A program made the translations under genes and the position numbers. The notes under the pieces are model-generated. The model was not told where the DNA came from and ran no database searches. It saw nothing but the letters and a program-made list of their open reading frames with translations. Shown piece after piece: positions 1 to 10,634 of a DNA stretch of 35,175 bases (its first letter is position 1; every line of letters begins with the position of its first letter). The stretch is from an uncultured Prochlorococcus sp. (GTDB lineage: Bacteria; Cyanobacteriota; Cyanobacteriia; PCC-6307; Cyanobiaceae), in the NCBI GenBank assembly GCA_902624105.1, contig CACNWH010000012.1, forward strand, positions 1-35,175. The letters are read 5' to 3'.

Positions 1-606
1 AATTTAATTTTGGTAGGTAAAAAAGCAATTGGATATTTCCAAAATAGGAAAGATAAATATGTTATCAAAAGCACTTTTAAAGATCTAGAGCAAGTACCAA
101 CTTCAAAAGATTCAGAGGGGATTACTTCTGAAGTTTTGGCAGAATTTTTATCAGAAAGCTCAGATAGAGTTGAAATAATTTATACAAAATTCATTACACT
201 TGTAAGCTGTGCGCCAGTTGTTCAAACTTTATTACCATTGGATCCACAAGGGATAGCAGAAAAAAATGATGAGATTTTTAGATTGACTACAAAGAATAGT
301 CAGCTACGTGTGGAGAAATCAAATATGGCAAAAACAGAAGGTGATAAATTATCTTCAGATATGGTCTTTGAACAGAGTCCAGATCAGTTATTAGATTCAT
401 TATTACCTTTATATCTCCAGAATCAGATATTAAGAGCACTCCAAGAATCAGCAGCTTCTGAATTGGCTTGTAGAATGACAGCTATGAATAATGCAAGTGA
501 TAACGCTAAGGAATTAGCAAATAATTTAAATCTCACTTATAATAAAGCTAGACAAGCAGCAATTACTCAAGAAATTTTAGAAGTTGTTGGTGGGTCAGCC
601 ACTTAA
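1..606 (+). CDS. atpG: ATP synthase F1 gamma subunit, C-terminal part (5' end outside window)
   Basis: This is the central rotor stalk of the F1 motor, which couples thylakoid proton flow to catalysis in the beta subunits. The frame is open back to base 1, so the gene starts upstream and the TTG at 10 is not its start. The segment LDPQGIAEKNDEIFRLTT lies in the extra loop of cyanobacterial and chloroplast gamma subunits. The C-terminal helix (LACRMTAMNNASDNAKEL, then TYNKARQAAITQEI) is the strongly conserved gamma signature. Beta and epsilon are 8 kb away on the opposite strand, the usual cyanobacterial split of the atp genes. Identity is secure; only the N-terminal part is missing. Confidence 0.96.
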   Translation, partial: NLILVGKKAIGYFQNRKDKYVIKSTFKDLEQVPTSKDSEGITSEVLAEFLSESSDRVEIIYTKFITLVSCAPVVQTLLPLDPQGIAEKNDEIFRLTTKNSQLRVEKSNMAKTEGDKLSSDMVFEQSPDQLLDSLLPLYLQNQILRALQESAASELACRMTAMNNASDNAKELANNLNLTYNKARQAAITQEILEVVGGSAT

Positions 607-627
607 TAACTTTTTTAATTATCGAAA

Positions 628-804
628 ATGCAGTCAATTTATTATGAATTACCATTGCCTGAACATATATTTGCAAAGGATTTAAGAAAATTCATAATCA
701 GTAAAATTTTAAAGAAAGAAGAAATAATTAGATGGTCAATTTACGATATAGTTATTAAAGAAAATAAAAAAATATTAAAAATTAATGCCTTAATTTTAAA
801 CTAA
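628..804 (+). CDS. 58-residue hypothetical protein downstream of atpG
   Basis: An ATG opens 21 bases after the atpG stop and runs 58 codons to TAA. The product is lysine- and isoleucine-rich (begins MQSIYYELPLPEHIFAKDLR), with no membrane segment or motif I recognise. It sits on the same strand as atpG, so read-through from the atp operon is likely. The next gene starts 28 bases further on. I infer a real gene from position and the balanced composition of its first 40 residues; function is unknown. Confidence 0.55.
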   Translation: MQSIYYELPLPEHIFAKDLRKFIISKILKKEEIIRWSIYDIVIKENKKILKINALILN

Positions 805-832
805 ATTCCTTAATAATGTTGTTATCAATATA

Positions 833-1882
833 ATGAGAACCACCCCAACTATTCTTGTAATACCAACAGGTATCGGATGTGAGATTGGTGGCTTTGCAGG
901 TGATGCTCTCCCTGCAGCAAAACTACTTGCATCCGCTTCTGGATGTTTAGTGACTCATCCAAATGTAATGAATGGAGGAGCCCTCTCTGAGAAAAATGAA
1001 AGGATTTTTTATGTAGAAGGATATAGTCTTGATAGATTTGCCAGAGCAGAAATTGGATTAAAAAAAGTGAACCAGCAAAAAATTGGGATAATTTTTGATA
1101 GGAATATTGAGAATGAAATACTCTTAAGGCACTTACAGGTGGCTGATGCATGCGTAGCTACTTTAGGTATTGATATCGCTTCTTATGTGATTACTGATGA
1201 GCCAGTAGGGATAGTTATAAGTGATGAATTTTCAGGCTTTAGTACTGGATATATAAGAAATCCAGAGACATTAATTAAAGCAGGAAAAAGTTTAATTAAG
1301 CAAGGGATCACTGCTGTCGCAATAGTGACTAGATTCCCAGATGAAATAGATGTTGAGAATGTAAATCTTTATAGAGAAGGAAAAGGAATTGACGTTATTG
1401 CTGGAGTTGAGGCAGTAATTAGTCACATTATAAGTAAGTACTTAAAGATCCCTTGTGCACATGCGCCAGCATTAACTCCAATTGATTTGAAAATGAATTT
1501 GGATCCCAGGGCTGCTGCAGAGGAAATAGGTTATACATTTTTACCTTCAGTTCTTATTGGTTTAAGTACTGCTCCAGATCTGATTGATTTACCAGATTTT
1601 AATAATAAGATTACACTCTATCCTAATGAAATTGAGTCTATTGTTGTTCCTAATGGAGCTCTTGGAGGGGAAGCAGTATTAGCATGTATGGAAAGAGACT
1701 TAAATATAATAGCGGTTAAAAATGTAGGATTTTTAAATGTTTCTAGTAAATGGTTTGATTATAAAAAGCTCTTTATAGTGGATAATTATATAGAGGCAGC
1801 AGGTTTATTGATAGCTATCAGAGAAGGTATTAATTATAAATCTATTAAGCGGCCAATAAAATCAATTTACAAATGTCCCTAA
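833..1882 (+). CDS. DUF3326 family protein
   Basis: A 349-residue protein of the DUF3326 family, known mainly from cyanobacteria and with no established function. The glycine-rich start (PTGIGCEIGGFAGDALPAAK, residues 11-30) and the PNGALGGEAVLACMERDLN block near residues 274-292 are the features by which I recognise it. There is no signal peptide or clear membrane helix, so it is probably cytoplasmic. The ATG at 833 is the only sensible start. It converges on nadE with 15 bases between the stops. Family assignment is from memory; no reaction can be given. Confidence 0.8.
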   Translation: MRTTPTILVIPTGIGCEIGGFAGDALPAAKLLASASGCLVTHPNVMNGGALSEKNERIFYVEGYSLDRFARAEIGLKKVNQQKIGIIFDRNIENEILLRHLQVADACVATLGIDIASYVITDEPVGIVISDEFSGFSTGYIRNPETLIKAGKSLIKQGITAVAIVTRFPDEIDVENVNLYREGKGIDVIAGVEAVISHIISKYLKIPCAHAPALTPIDLKMNLDPRAAAEEIGYTFLPSVLIGLSTAPDLIDLPDFNNKITLYPNEIESIVVPNGALGGEAVLACMERDLNIIAVKNVGFLNVSSKWFDYKKLFIVDNYIEAAGLLIAIREGINYKSIKRPIKSIYKCP

Positions 1883-1897
1883 AGATATCAATTCAAC

Positions 1898-3595
1898 TTA
1901 TTTGATGGCTACTGGTATCCTCCAATCATTTCCTAAAGATTGATTGCTTAATTTTAAAATGGGAGGTGCTTGTTTTCTCTTAAACTCTGATTTTTTAATA
2001 AGCCATATTACTCTTGAAATTAAATCATATTTATTTCCCTCTTCCTGAAGTTGTATTAAATCTTTTTTTTCTTCTATAAGTCCTTTTAGTATGATATCTA
2101 GTTGAGTATATGGAGGTAAGAAATCTGTATCTAATTGGTTAGGAGCTAATTCAGCACTGGGTGGTTTATTACAAATTTTATCACCAATTATTTTATTGTT
2201 TAATGGTAAATTATAAATTTTTCTTGCATTGTTAGATAATTCACTATCAATCCAATTACATAATTTAAATAACTTTGTTTTATATAAATCCCCAATAACA
2301 GCTAATCCTCCATTCATATCGCCATATAAAGTACAATATCCAACTGCTAGTTCAGATTTGTTACCAGTAGATAATAATAAGTGATTATTTTTATTAGCTA
2401 AAGCCATAAGTAAACTACCTCTAATTCTGGATTGAATATTTTCGCATACTACACCTTCAATACTGAGATTTATTGAAGCTTCTAAAGTTTCTCTAAAAGA
2501 TTCAAAAAGATTCTCAATTGAAATTACATCAAAATTAATATTAAGTCTTTTAGAAAGTTCTTCTGCATCAATTTGGGAATTTATACTATTCCATTTAGAG
2601 GGCATTGCAATAGAAAAAACATTTTTGCTTCCTAATGCAGCTGCAGCAATAACTGTAACAAGTGCAGAGTCTATACCCCCACTTAAACCTATTAATGCGG
2701 TCTTAAATCCGCATTTTTTTGCATAATCTTTGACTCCTAATACTAAGGCATCAAAAATTGACTCAAGATCAGAAATATTTCTTTCCTTTTTTGGGATTTT
2801 TTTTTGTTTATTCATATCCCAGCAATAAAAATCTTCTTTACATGAACTTAATTGCTTTATTTTCTCCCCATCTTTATCTAGGATAAAACTACTACCATCA
2901 AAGATTAAGTCATCATTACCTCCAATTTGATTCAAGTAAATCATTTTTGTTTTCAGTTTATTAGATGCATTATTTGCTATTTTTAGTCTATTTTTGAATT
3001 TGCCAATAGTGAATGGAGAAGCAGATAAATTAATCAAACAATCTAATTCCTTTGATTCAAAGTCATTAAGTGGATCTCTTTTATGTATACCTCTACCTTC
3101 TATATTCTGATTAACCCATAAATCTTCGCAAATTGTTATTCCTATTTTCCACAATCTTTTATTTATATTTTTCTCTAAAATAGAGACCTTATTGCCTGAT
3201 CTAAAATATCTTTTTTCATCAAAGACCTCATAAGTAGGAAGGATATTCTTCCTTGCTATTACCGACCATTTACCTTTTTCTATTAATGCAATTGAATTAT
3301 ATAAATTTGGAAAGAAATTATCATCTATTGTCTCGGCTATTCCAATGATTATACTTAAATTCCCAAACTTATTTGCAATATCATTAGATAGTTTATTTAA
3401 GATTTTATCCTGTTTTTTAATTAAGCTTCTATTGAAAAGTAAATCTTTAGGAGGGTATCCCCATAATGATAATTCTGGAGTAAGCACTAGGTCTGCAGAT
3501 CTTTTAAATGCATGTAGAGAAATCTCTTCGATTTTTTTGGCATTCCCTTCAAGATCTCCAACGATCGGATTAAATTGTGCAAGATATATTTTCAT
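1898..3595 (-). CDS. nadE: Glutamine-dependent NAD+ synthetase
   Basis: The enzyme converts nicotinate adenine dinucleotide to NAD+ with ATP and glutamine, the last step of NAD synthesis. Residues 1-260 form a nitrilase-type amidase with the catalytic triad visible as E41 (TPELSLWGYPP), K116 (ARKNILP) and C156 (GITICEDLW). Residues from about 280 form the synthetase domain, with the ATP-pyrophosphatase loop SGGIDS at 305-310. The total of 565 residues is normal for the two-domain form. It starts with ATG 17 bases after nadD, the preceding enzyme of the same pathway, as the last gene of a four-gene minus-strand operon. Confidence 0.96.
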   Translation of the reverse strand: MKIYLAQFNPIVGDLEGNAKKIEEISLHAFKRSADLVLTPELSLWGYPPKDLLFNRSLIKKQDKILNKLSNDIANKFGNLSIIIGIAETIDDNFFPNLYNSIALIEKGKWSVIARKNILPTYEVFDEKRYFRSGNKVSILEKNINKRLWKIGITICEDLWVNQNIEGRGIHKRDPLNDFESKELDCLINLSASPFTIGKFKNRLKIANNASNKLKTKMIYLNQIGGNDDLIFDGSSFILDKDGEKIKQLSSCKEDFYCWDMNKQKKIPKKERNISDLESIFDALVLGVKDYAKKCGFKTALIGLSGGIDSALVTVIAAAALGSKNVFSIAMPSKWNSINSQIDAEELSKRLNINFDVISIENLFESFRETLEASINLSIEGVVCENIQSRIRGSLLMALANKNNHLLLSTGNKSELAVGYCTLYGDMNGGLAVIGDLYKTKLFKLCNWIDSELSNNARKIYNLPLNNKIIGDKICNKPPSAELAPNQLDTDFLPPYTQLDIILKGLIEEKKDLIQLQEEGNKYDLISRVIWLIKKSEFKRKQAPPILKLSNQSLGNDWRIPVAIK

Positions 3596-3612
3596 TAATT
3601 TATATTCTTATA

Positions 3613-4182
3613 TCAACTATACAAATTATTTTTTTTAATTATTGGGATTAGGCATTTTGGTAATCCTGAATAATTAATATTTTCTCTAATATTTGAACTT
3701 GAGCTTTTTGGGATTTTAAATAAAGAAATGCTGAAGTTACCATTAAGTTCCTTTATTGTTTTTAAACTTTTTTCTTTTATTGGATAATCTATCCTTGGAA
3801 TTATATAGAGATTAACCTCTTTAAGTAGTTCATTAATATTTTTCCAACCAATTATTTCCTCTAAAAGATCACTACCAATTATGAAATCTATATCAATAAA
3901 ATTATATTTTTTTTTACACTTTCTGATTGATGAAATTGCCCAAGGACTACTTAAATCTTGATCAAATAATATGTTTGGGTTATTAAAATCATTGATTAAT
4001 GTTTTTAATAAAAGACTCCTAAAGTATAAATTTTCTGAATGTTTTTTTGATGGATTATCACTTGCATAAGAAATGACTAAATTATAAATTTTTGATAATT
4101 CTTTAATAATTTCTTTATGACCATTCGAAGGAGGATCTGCACTCGTTCCAAATAATGCGACTTTTTGAATATTTCTTTTCAA
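3613..4182 (-). CDS. nadD: Nicotinate-nucleotide adenylyltransferase
   Basis: It adenylates nicotinate mononucleotide to give the substrate of NadE. The nucleotidyltransferase motif appears as GTSADPPSNGHKEI (residues 12-25), a variant of GxFDPxHxGH, and SSSNIREN near residue 164 matches the C-terminal ISSTxIR motif. The length of 189 residues is typical. The start must be the TTG at 4182, because there is no ATG before the essential N-terminal motif. That TTG overlaps the TGA of the GTPase gene as TTGA, which suggests translational coupling. The first motif departs from consensus (SADPPSN for FDPxHx) but keeps the catalytic-region H. Confidence 0.9.
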   Translation of the reverse strand: MKRNIQKVALFGTSADPPSNGHKEIIKELSKIYNLVISYASDNPSKKHSENLYFRSLLLKTLINDFNNPNILFDQDLSSPWAISSIRKCKKKYNFIDIDFIIGSDLLEEIIGWKNINELLKEVNLYIIPRIDYPIKEKSLKTIKELNGNFSISLFKIPKSSSSNIRENINYSGLPKCLIPIIKKNNLYS

Positions 4183-5450
4183 GGTACAAAAGCTGAATAA
4201 TCCCTATTAAACTTCTTACTACTTATAAAAAATTTACTGGAACATAATATCTCTGGTTCTTTAAAAATAATTTGTTGAATATTTTTAAAAGGCTCTAAAT
4301 TATTTATCATGCTTCTTTGAAGTAATTCCTTAGCAGCCAATTTTCCTAAAATTCTTGTTGTGTGTACAGCTATTACTGCTTGAACTATTGCAACTGGCCC
4401 ATATGGCACTAATGATAAGCCATTCGTGAAAGGAGCTAATATTAAACTTATTTTTTTTATAAAATTAAAAGATGAATGAATACTAATTTGTGTAATTCCT
4501 AATAATATATTATGCCAAGATAATGATTTAAGAAGTGAAATTGCTGATTTATCTTTCACTTTTAATCCATATACCTTGCTTAGTTCATTTATCAAAAGAG
4601 TATCAAGAGTAGCACTCCCTGCCATATCTATAAAAACAATTGGATTTAATGCGACGCTTGAGGCTTTTAAAGTCGCAAATTTACCAATTACCGACTGTGC
4701 TTTTTGCTTCCTTTTTCTTAATCTTTTCTCCTTAATATTGTAAGCTAAATTATTAGCTAATTGATATGTATTATAAATAATTAAACTATATCCAATTCTG
4801 TTTAAAGTGATATTTAAGTAATTAAAGATTTTGTGTTTGTCACATATGTCGTTATTTTTTATTGAATAATTAATTATTGGTATCTTACAATTTATTGGTA
4901 ATTTTTTTCTTATATTATCTTTTATAATATTCGTTTCTTCCCTACTCCAATTATCAATTTTATTAATTACTAATATAACATTTTTCCCTTGTTTTATTAG
5001 CCATAAAAGCTTATCTAGCTCTTGTCTATTTAAGTCTCCTGAAGTTGTAAATAGAATTAAATCAAGAGCTCTAAGATGTTCAATCTCTACCTTATTATCG
5101 TTTGTATTACAAATATCAAATCCTGGATAATCAAACAATTCAACTGATTTTATAAAATTGTTTTTTAAAGAAAATTCTTTTGATTTAGCACTTTTTGTAG
5201 AACCATTTAGGATATCAGTCTGAAAAAATTTTTCTTGCAATATTGTATTGCATATAGAGGATTTTCCTACGCCAGTTTTACCACATACACCAATTCGGAT
5301 AATTTTCTCCTTAAGCCTCAATAATTGTTGATTAAAAGTAATAATTTCATGATTCAAAATGCATTTCTCATAATTTGTAAGTTCTGTGGATTTCCACCAG
5401 TTTTGGAAAAGTAAATAACTTTCATCTACTTTTAGTTGATGTGAATTCAT
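4179..5450 (-). CDS. Era/dynamin-like GTPase, membrane-associated C-terminal region
   Basis: A P-loop GTPase of 423 residues. G1 is GKTGVGKSS (residues 57-65), G3 is DYPG in ELFDYPGFD, and G4 is NKID in VILVINKIDNW. The C-terminal half has weakly hydrophobic stretches (VALNPIVFIDMAGSATLD; SLVPYGPVAIVQAVIAVHTT) resembling the DUF697-type tail of cyanobacterial GTPases, so membrane contact is plausible. I prefer the ATG at 5450: it overlaps the upstream stop as ATGA and follows a purine-rich GGTGGAAG. A TTG at 5462 would add four residues. It lies between a CorC-like gene and nadD in one operon. The cellular process is unknown. Confidence 0.82.
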   Translation of the reverse strand: MNSHQLKVDESYLLFQNWWKSTELTNYEKCILNHEIITFNQQLLRLKEKIIRIGVCGKTGVGKSSICNTILQEKFFQTDILNGSTKSAKSKEFSLKNNFIKSVELFDYPGFDICNTNDNKVEIEHLRALDLILFTTSGDLNRQELDKLLWLIKQGKNVILVINKIDNWSREETNIIKDNIRKKLPINCKIPIINYSIKNNDICDKHKIFNYLNITLNRIGYSLIIYNTYQLANNLAYNIKEKRLRKRKQKAQSVIGKFATLKASSVALNPIVFIDMAGSATLDTLLINELSKVYGLKVKDKSAISLLKSLSWHNILLGITQISIHSSFNFIKKISLILAPFTNGLSLVPYGPVAIVQAVIAVHTTRILGKLAAKELLQRSMINNLEPFKNIQQIIFKEPEILCSSKFFISSKKFNRDYSAFVP

Positions 5451-6424
5451 TTCTTCCACCAACCGGCTAATACAGAAAGTATCGCTTCAGCTCCAATTAA
5501 TCCCACAAATCCGCCAAATTCATCTACTACTACTTTCACTCCTTTATTGTCATTGTCAAATGTAGTCAATAGCTTGTCAATTTTTATCATTTCAGGAATA
5601 TACTCAACAGGCTCACATAATTCAGTAATTAAAGCAGTTTTATTTTGTTTTATTATTGCGGTCAGTAATTTTTCCCTTTTTGCAATACCTTGTATCTTGT
5701 CAACTTTATCTCCCAGCACGACCCACCAAGGAGAAGTATTTGAGATTATTATTTCTGAAAGATTTTCAAGAGTTTCGCAACCATTGATGCTCGGAGCTGA
5801 AACTCTTGGAATCATAAGATCTTTTGCTTTTAGGTCGTTAAGCTGAAAAACTTTTGAAATCATTGCTGCTTCATCAGCCTCTATTAAACCTTTTTGTGAT
5901 CCAATTTTTGCCATTTGTCTAATATCTTCCTCATCAGTTGATATTTCATTTTCTGCTGTTATTACAGGAAATAATTTTTCAATCAGAGTTAAAAAAGGTC
6001 GCATAAGACTATTCAACATTCTTAAAATTGGCACCGATAAAATGGCTATCTGTAGAGAAAATCTTGTGCCAACAGCCTTAGGTACTACTTCTCCAATTAA
6101 AACTACGATTACATAAAAGCCAATTGTGAAGATAGTCATCCCAAATCGATTATTTATCAATAAAGCGCCATAAAAACCTAAAACAAGACTTCCAATAATA
6201 TTAAACCCATTATTAGTTATTGTTATTACAGTTAAGGTTCTCCCTAAATGTTTTCTCAATTTTAATAATTGATTAGCTGATCCTTTCGTTTTTTGTTTTG
6301 TTGCTAATTCGAAAATTCTCATTGAATTTACAGCTAAAAAAGCCGCTTCAACCCCAGAGCAACAAGCGGAACCTATTAGAATTATAAAAATTAGTGTGAC
6401 TAGAATGAGAACATTAGGTTCCAT
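5447..6424 (-). CDS. CNNM/CorC-like membrane protein (DUF21 plus CBS pair)
   Basis: A 325-residue membrane protein. Residues 1-150 carry about four hydrophobic segments of the DUF21/CNNM type (first LILVTLIFIILIGSACCSG; the GEVVPKAVGTR motif is typical). A CBS pair follows from about residue 185 (LKAKDLMIPRVSAPSINGCE) to the end (VVVDEFGGFVGLIGAEAIL). Relatives are implicated in magnesium or other divalent cation export. The C-terminal CorC/HlyC domain of about 80 residues found in many relatives is absent: the protein ends just after the second CBS motif. It is the first gene of the operon leading to nadE, and its stop overlaps the GTPase ATG by four bases. Confidence 0.88.
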   Translation of the reverse strand: MEPNVLILVTLIFIILIGSACCSGVEAAFLAVNSMRIFELATKQKTKGSANQLLKLRKHLGRTLTVITITNNGFNIIGSLVLGFYGALLINNRFGMTIFTIGFYVIVVLIGEVVPKAVGTRFSLQIAILSVPILRMLNSLMRPFLTLIEKLFPVITAENEISTDEEDIRQMAKIGSQKGLIEADEAAMISKVFQLNDLKAKDLMIPRVSAPSINGCETLENLSEIIISNTSPWWVVLGDKVDKIQGIAKREKLLTAIIKQNKTALITELCEPVEYIPEMIKIDKLLTTFDNDNKGVKVVVDEFGGFVGLIGAEAILSVLAGWWKK

Positions 6425-6496
6425 TAACTTGGGGCAAAATTAATATTTACAATTCATTCTTCCATTTTTTATCTAAACACGCCAACCTAATAAGAT

Positions 6497-7822
6497 ATGA
6501 AGAAATTTGATAATCAAATTTTCCAAGATCGGAGAAAAAGTTTTTTATCACAACTTGATGGTAAAGCAGCAATAATTCCTGGAGCAAAGCTAGTACAACA
6601 TCATGCTGATTGCGAATATCCCTTTAGACAAGAAAGTAATTTCTGGTATTTAACTGGTTTTGATGAGCCAGATGCTATTGCTTTATTCTTATCACATAAA
6701 CCGATAGGAGAGAGATATATATTGTTTGTCCAGCCTAAAAATATAGAAAGTGAAGTTTGGAACGGTTTTAGGTGGGGTACAAATGGAGCAGAACAGGTAT
6801 TTAAAGCAGATAAATCACATCCAATAAGTGAATTTGAAAAAGAGTTGCCCCATTATCTTTTTGGGGCAGATGAAATAGTTTTTTCTATTGGTAAATATCC
6901 GGAAATCGAGCCTATAGTATTAAATCTTTGGGCAAGACAAATTGATAATTATTCAAGATTAGGAGTAGCTCCACGAGCAATTCAACCTCCTGGAATCTAT
7001 TTAAATCAAATGAGATTGATTAAAAGTAAATATGAGATAGAAAAAATGAGAGAGGCTGCTCTAATCTCCGCAGAGGCTCATGAATTAGTTAGGCATAATA
7101 TCTGGAGCAAAACTAATGAGAGGCAGATACAAGGGCTCCTAGAGGGCTTCTTTCTTGAGAAAGGAACAAGGGGGCCCGCGTATAATTCAATTGTTGCCTC
7201 TGGAGATAACGCATGCATTTTGCACTACACTTCCAATAACTCAGAATTAAAAAAAGGTGATTTACTTTTAGTTGATGCAGGATGTTCTCTCCAAGATTAT
7301 TACAATGGTGATATTACTAGAACGTTTACTGTAGGTGGAAAGTTTTCAGCAGAACAACGTGCGATTTATGAAATTGTTCTTGAAGCTCAAAAAAAAGCTA
7401 TACAGTCTGTAGTCACTGGAGTCAGTTCTAGTGATATTCATAACGCGGCATTAAAGGTACTCATAGAAGGCTTGTTGGAAATTAATTTGCTAAAAGGGAG
7501 TGTTGATGAAATTATTGAAAATTGCTCTTACAAACACTTTTATATGCATAAAACAGGTCATTGGCTTGGGCTAGATGTACATGATGTTGGGGCTTATAGA
7601 TTAGGTGATTATGAAGTCTTACTAAAGAATGGAATGATCTTAACTGTTGAGCCTGGTATTTACATTAGCGATAGGATGCCAATACCAGAAGGACAACCTG
7701 ACATTCCTGAAAGATGGAAAGGAATTGGTATTAGGATCGAAGATGATGTACTAGTTAATGATAAATGCCCTGAGATTCTGAGCTCTATTGCCTGTAAAGA
7801 GATTTCTGATTTAGAGTTATGA
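6497..7822 (+). CDS. pepP: Xaa-Pro aminopeptidase P
   Basis: A dimanganese peptidase of the M24 family that removes an N-terminal residue preceding proline. The N-terminal creatinase-like domain covers residues 1-170 (NFWYLTGFDEPDA is typical). All five metal ligands of the catalytic domain are present: D260 (LLVDAG), D272 (NGDITRTF), H355 (HKTGHWLGLDVHD), E385 (TVEPGIYI) and E415 (IRIEDDVLV). The length of 441 residues equals that of bacterial PepP. The protein is cytoplasmic, with no signal peptide. It is divergent from the CorC-like operon with 72 bases between starts, so the two share a promoter region. Confidence 0.96.
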   Translation: MKKFDNQIFQDRRKSFLSQLDGKAAIIPGAKLVQHHADCEYPFRQESNFWYLTGFDEPDAIALFLSHKPIGERYILFVQPKNIESEVWNGFRWGTNGAEQVFKADKSHPISEFEKELPHYLFGADEIVFSIGKYPEIEPIVLNLWARQIDNYSRLGVAPRAIQPPGIYLNQMRLIKSKYEIEKMREAALISAEAHELVRHNIWSKTNERQIQGLLEGFFLEKGTRGPAYNSIVASGDNACILHYTSNNSELKKGDLLLVDAGCSLQDYYNGDITRTFTVGGKFSAEQRAIYEIVLEAQKKAIQSVVTGVSSSDIHNAALKVLIEGLLEINLLKGSVDEIIENCSYKHFYMHKTGHWLGLDVHDVGAYRLGDYEVLLKNGMILTVEPGIYISDRMPIPEGQPDIPERWKGIGIRIEDDVLVNDKCPEILSSIACKEISDLEL

Positions 7823-7880
7823 ATTATTTGACTAATCAATATAAAAGGATTTATTTTTTTAATTATTAGTTAAATTTAAA

Positions 7881-8036
7881 ATGTCAGAAGAAAAGTCCTA
7901 TGATTCGAGATTATCTCAAGCACGTGCATTGTCAGGACAATTAGGATTGTTTGCTGAAGAAAATGAAATTCCAAAAGATCTTTGGGATAGACTTGAGTCT
8001 GAAATATATAATTATTATCAGGTAAATCTAAATTGA
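7881..8036 (+). CDS. 51-residue hypothetical protein
   Basis: An ATG 58 bases after pepP opens 51 codons ending in TGA. The product is acidic and soluble (contains LSQARALSGQLGLFAEENEI and a helical KDLWDRLESEIYNYY end). The composition is protein-like rather than the Asn/Ile/Lys-rich translation that AT-rich noncoding DNA gives here, so I treat it as real. I know no named family or function. Confidence 0.6.
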   Translation: MSEEKSYDSRLSQARALSGQLGLFAEENEIPKDLWDRLESEIYNYYQVNLN

Positions 8037-8167
8037 TGAAATTTGATGGATTTATAATTCAGAATACAAATTTAATTTTAAAAATCTTAATACAATTTAA
8101 AATTTGATTATCTTGCCAAAGTACACCCATGAACTGATAAATTATATGGTATCAATTAATTTTTCAG

Positions 8168-8638
8168 ATGACTTCCGAAAGTACTAAAGAGAATATTGCT
8201 GATCAACAACAAAAAGGTGAGACTCAAAATTCAAAAAGTTCAGCTCCAAATTCAGGTTTTATGGGTGCCTCAGCTGTTCTTGCCGCAGCAACAATAGACG
8301 AAGATGGTGTGCCTACTGGCTACACTCCAAAACCTGACGAGGGGAGATTTATTATCAAAATCTTATGGTTACCCGATAATGTGGCATTAGCTGTTGATCA
8401 GATAGTAGGAGGGGGGGCTAGTCCATTAACTGCTTATTTCTTTTGGCCAAGAGAAGATGCTTGGGAAAAATTGAAGACAGAATTAGAAAATAAAGGCTGG
8501 ATAACAGATAATGAGAGAGTGGAAATTCTTAATAAAGCTACGGAAGTTATTAATTATTGGCAAGGTGAAGGAAAAACAAAGAAATTAGAAGAAGCAAAAC
8601 TTAAGTTCCCTGAGGTAACATTTTGCGGTACTGCGTAG
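8168..8638 (+). CDS. ycf65: 30S ribosomal protein PSRP-3 / Ycf65
   Basis: A cyanobacterial and plastid-specific small-subunit ribosomal protein. The diagnostic core lies at about residues 58-124: [20 protein letters not shown], then [19 protein letters not shown] and [13 protein letters not shown]. The first 50 residues are a low-complexity Ser/Gln/Lys extension, longer than in plastid Ycf65, which may be an unstructured tail. It starts at ATG 8168 after a 131-base gap with no other gene, and its stop lies three bases from that of convergent atpC. Confidence 0.92.
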   Translation: MTSESTKENIADQQQKGETQNSKSSAPNSGFMGASAVLAAATIDEDGVPTGYTPKPDEGRFIIKILWLPDNVALAVDQIVGGGASPLTAYFFWPREDAWEKLKTELENKGWITDNERVEILNKATEVINYWQGEGKTKKLEEAKLKFPEVTFCGTA

Positions 8639-8641
8639 AAT

Positions 8642-9046
8642 CTAATTTTTTGATGCTTGTATTCTTGCCTGTGCTTTAGAAACTTCGTTAAGGGCTTTCA
8701 TCTTTTCTGCACTTTTTTCTGTCTCTGATAACTTATTAAGTTCTAATTTTGCTTTATTTAAAGCTTCTTCTGCTTCTTGAGAATTAATTTGAGAACCTAT
8801 CTCTGCACTGTTGACAAGGACAGTAACTTCATCAGATTCAATTTCTGCAAATCCGCCCATTAAGGCTATAGATACCCATTTAGAGTTACTCCTAAGTCTC
8901 AGAACTCCAATATCTATAGCTGTGACCAGAGAAATATGTCCTGGGAGGACACCTAATTGGCCTGTGGTGCTAGGAAGAATAACTTCTTCTGCTTCTCCTT
9001 CAAAAACATTTTGGTTAGGAGCTAAAACTTTTAACGAGATAGTCAT
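8642..9046 (-). CDS. atpC: ATP synthase F1 epsilon subunit
   Basis: A 134-residue subunit of the central stalk that regulates rotation and inhibits ATP hydrolysis. The N-terminal beta-sandwich is clear ([39 protein letters not shown]), and a Lys/Glu/Ala-rich helical hairpin follows from residue 88. It lies 40 bases after atpD (beta), forming the cyanobacterial beta-epsilon operon. Some cyanobacterial annotations call this gene atpE. Confidence 0.97.
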   Translation of the reverse strand: MTISLKVLAPNQNVFEGEAEEVILPSTTGQLGVLPGHISLVTAIDIGVLRLRSNSKWVSIALMGGFAEIESDEVTVLVNSAEIGSQINSQEAEEALNKAKLELNKLSETEKSAEKMKALNEVSKAQARIQASKN

Positions 9047-9086
9047 TAGTTCTTTAGTTAGAATAATATTTATTAATTAAGAAATG

Positions 9087-10553
<1,467 letters not shown>

Positions 10554-10570
10554 TTAACTTGGTGATGATA

Positions 10571-10588
10571 AGCTGATTTTTTACAGCT
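10571..10588 (-). promoter_or_regulatory. Hairpin in the atpD leader
   Basis: A perfect 5-bp inverted repeat (AGCTG/CAGCT) encloses an eight-base A/T loop and lies 23 bases upstream of the atpD ATG. It would form a small hairpin in the beta-epsilon mRNA leader and could influence stability or translation. The effect is inferred; only the symmetry is seen. Confidence 0.3.
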
Positions 10589-10634
10589 ATTGATGCGAAA
10601 ATAATACCATCCCGAGGGTATATCCGTTAACTGG

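Noticed and set aside
10-606. TTG at base 10 as a gene start
   Set aside because: The frame is open to the window edge and the protein is the C-terminal part of the gamma subunit, so the true start lies outside.
849-1151. Minus-strand 100-codon frame inside the DUF3326 gene
   Set aside because: It is a shadow of a well-supported gene on the plus strand, rich in His/Gln/Leu from antisense reading.
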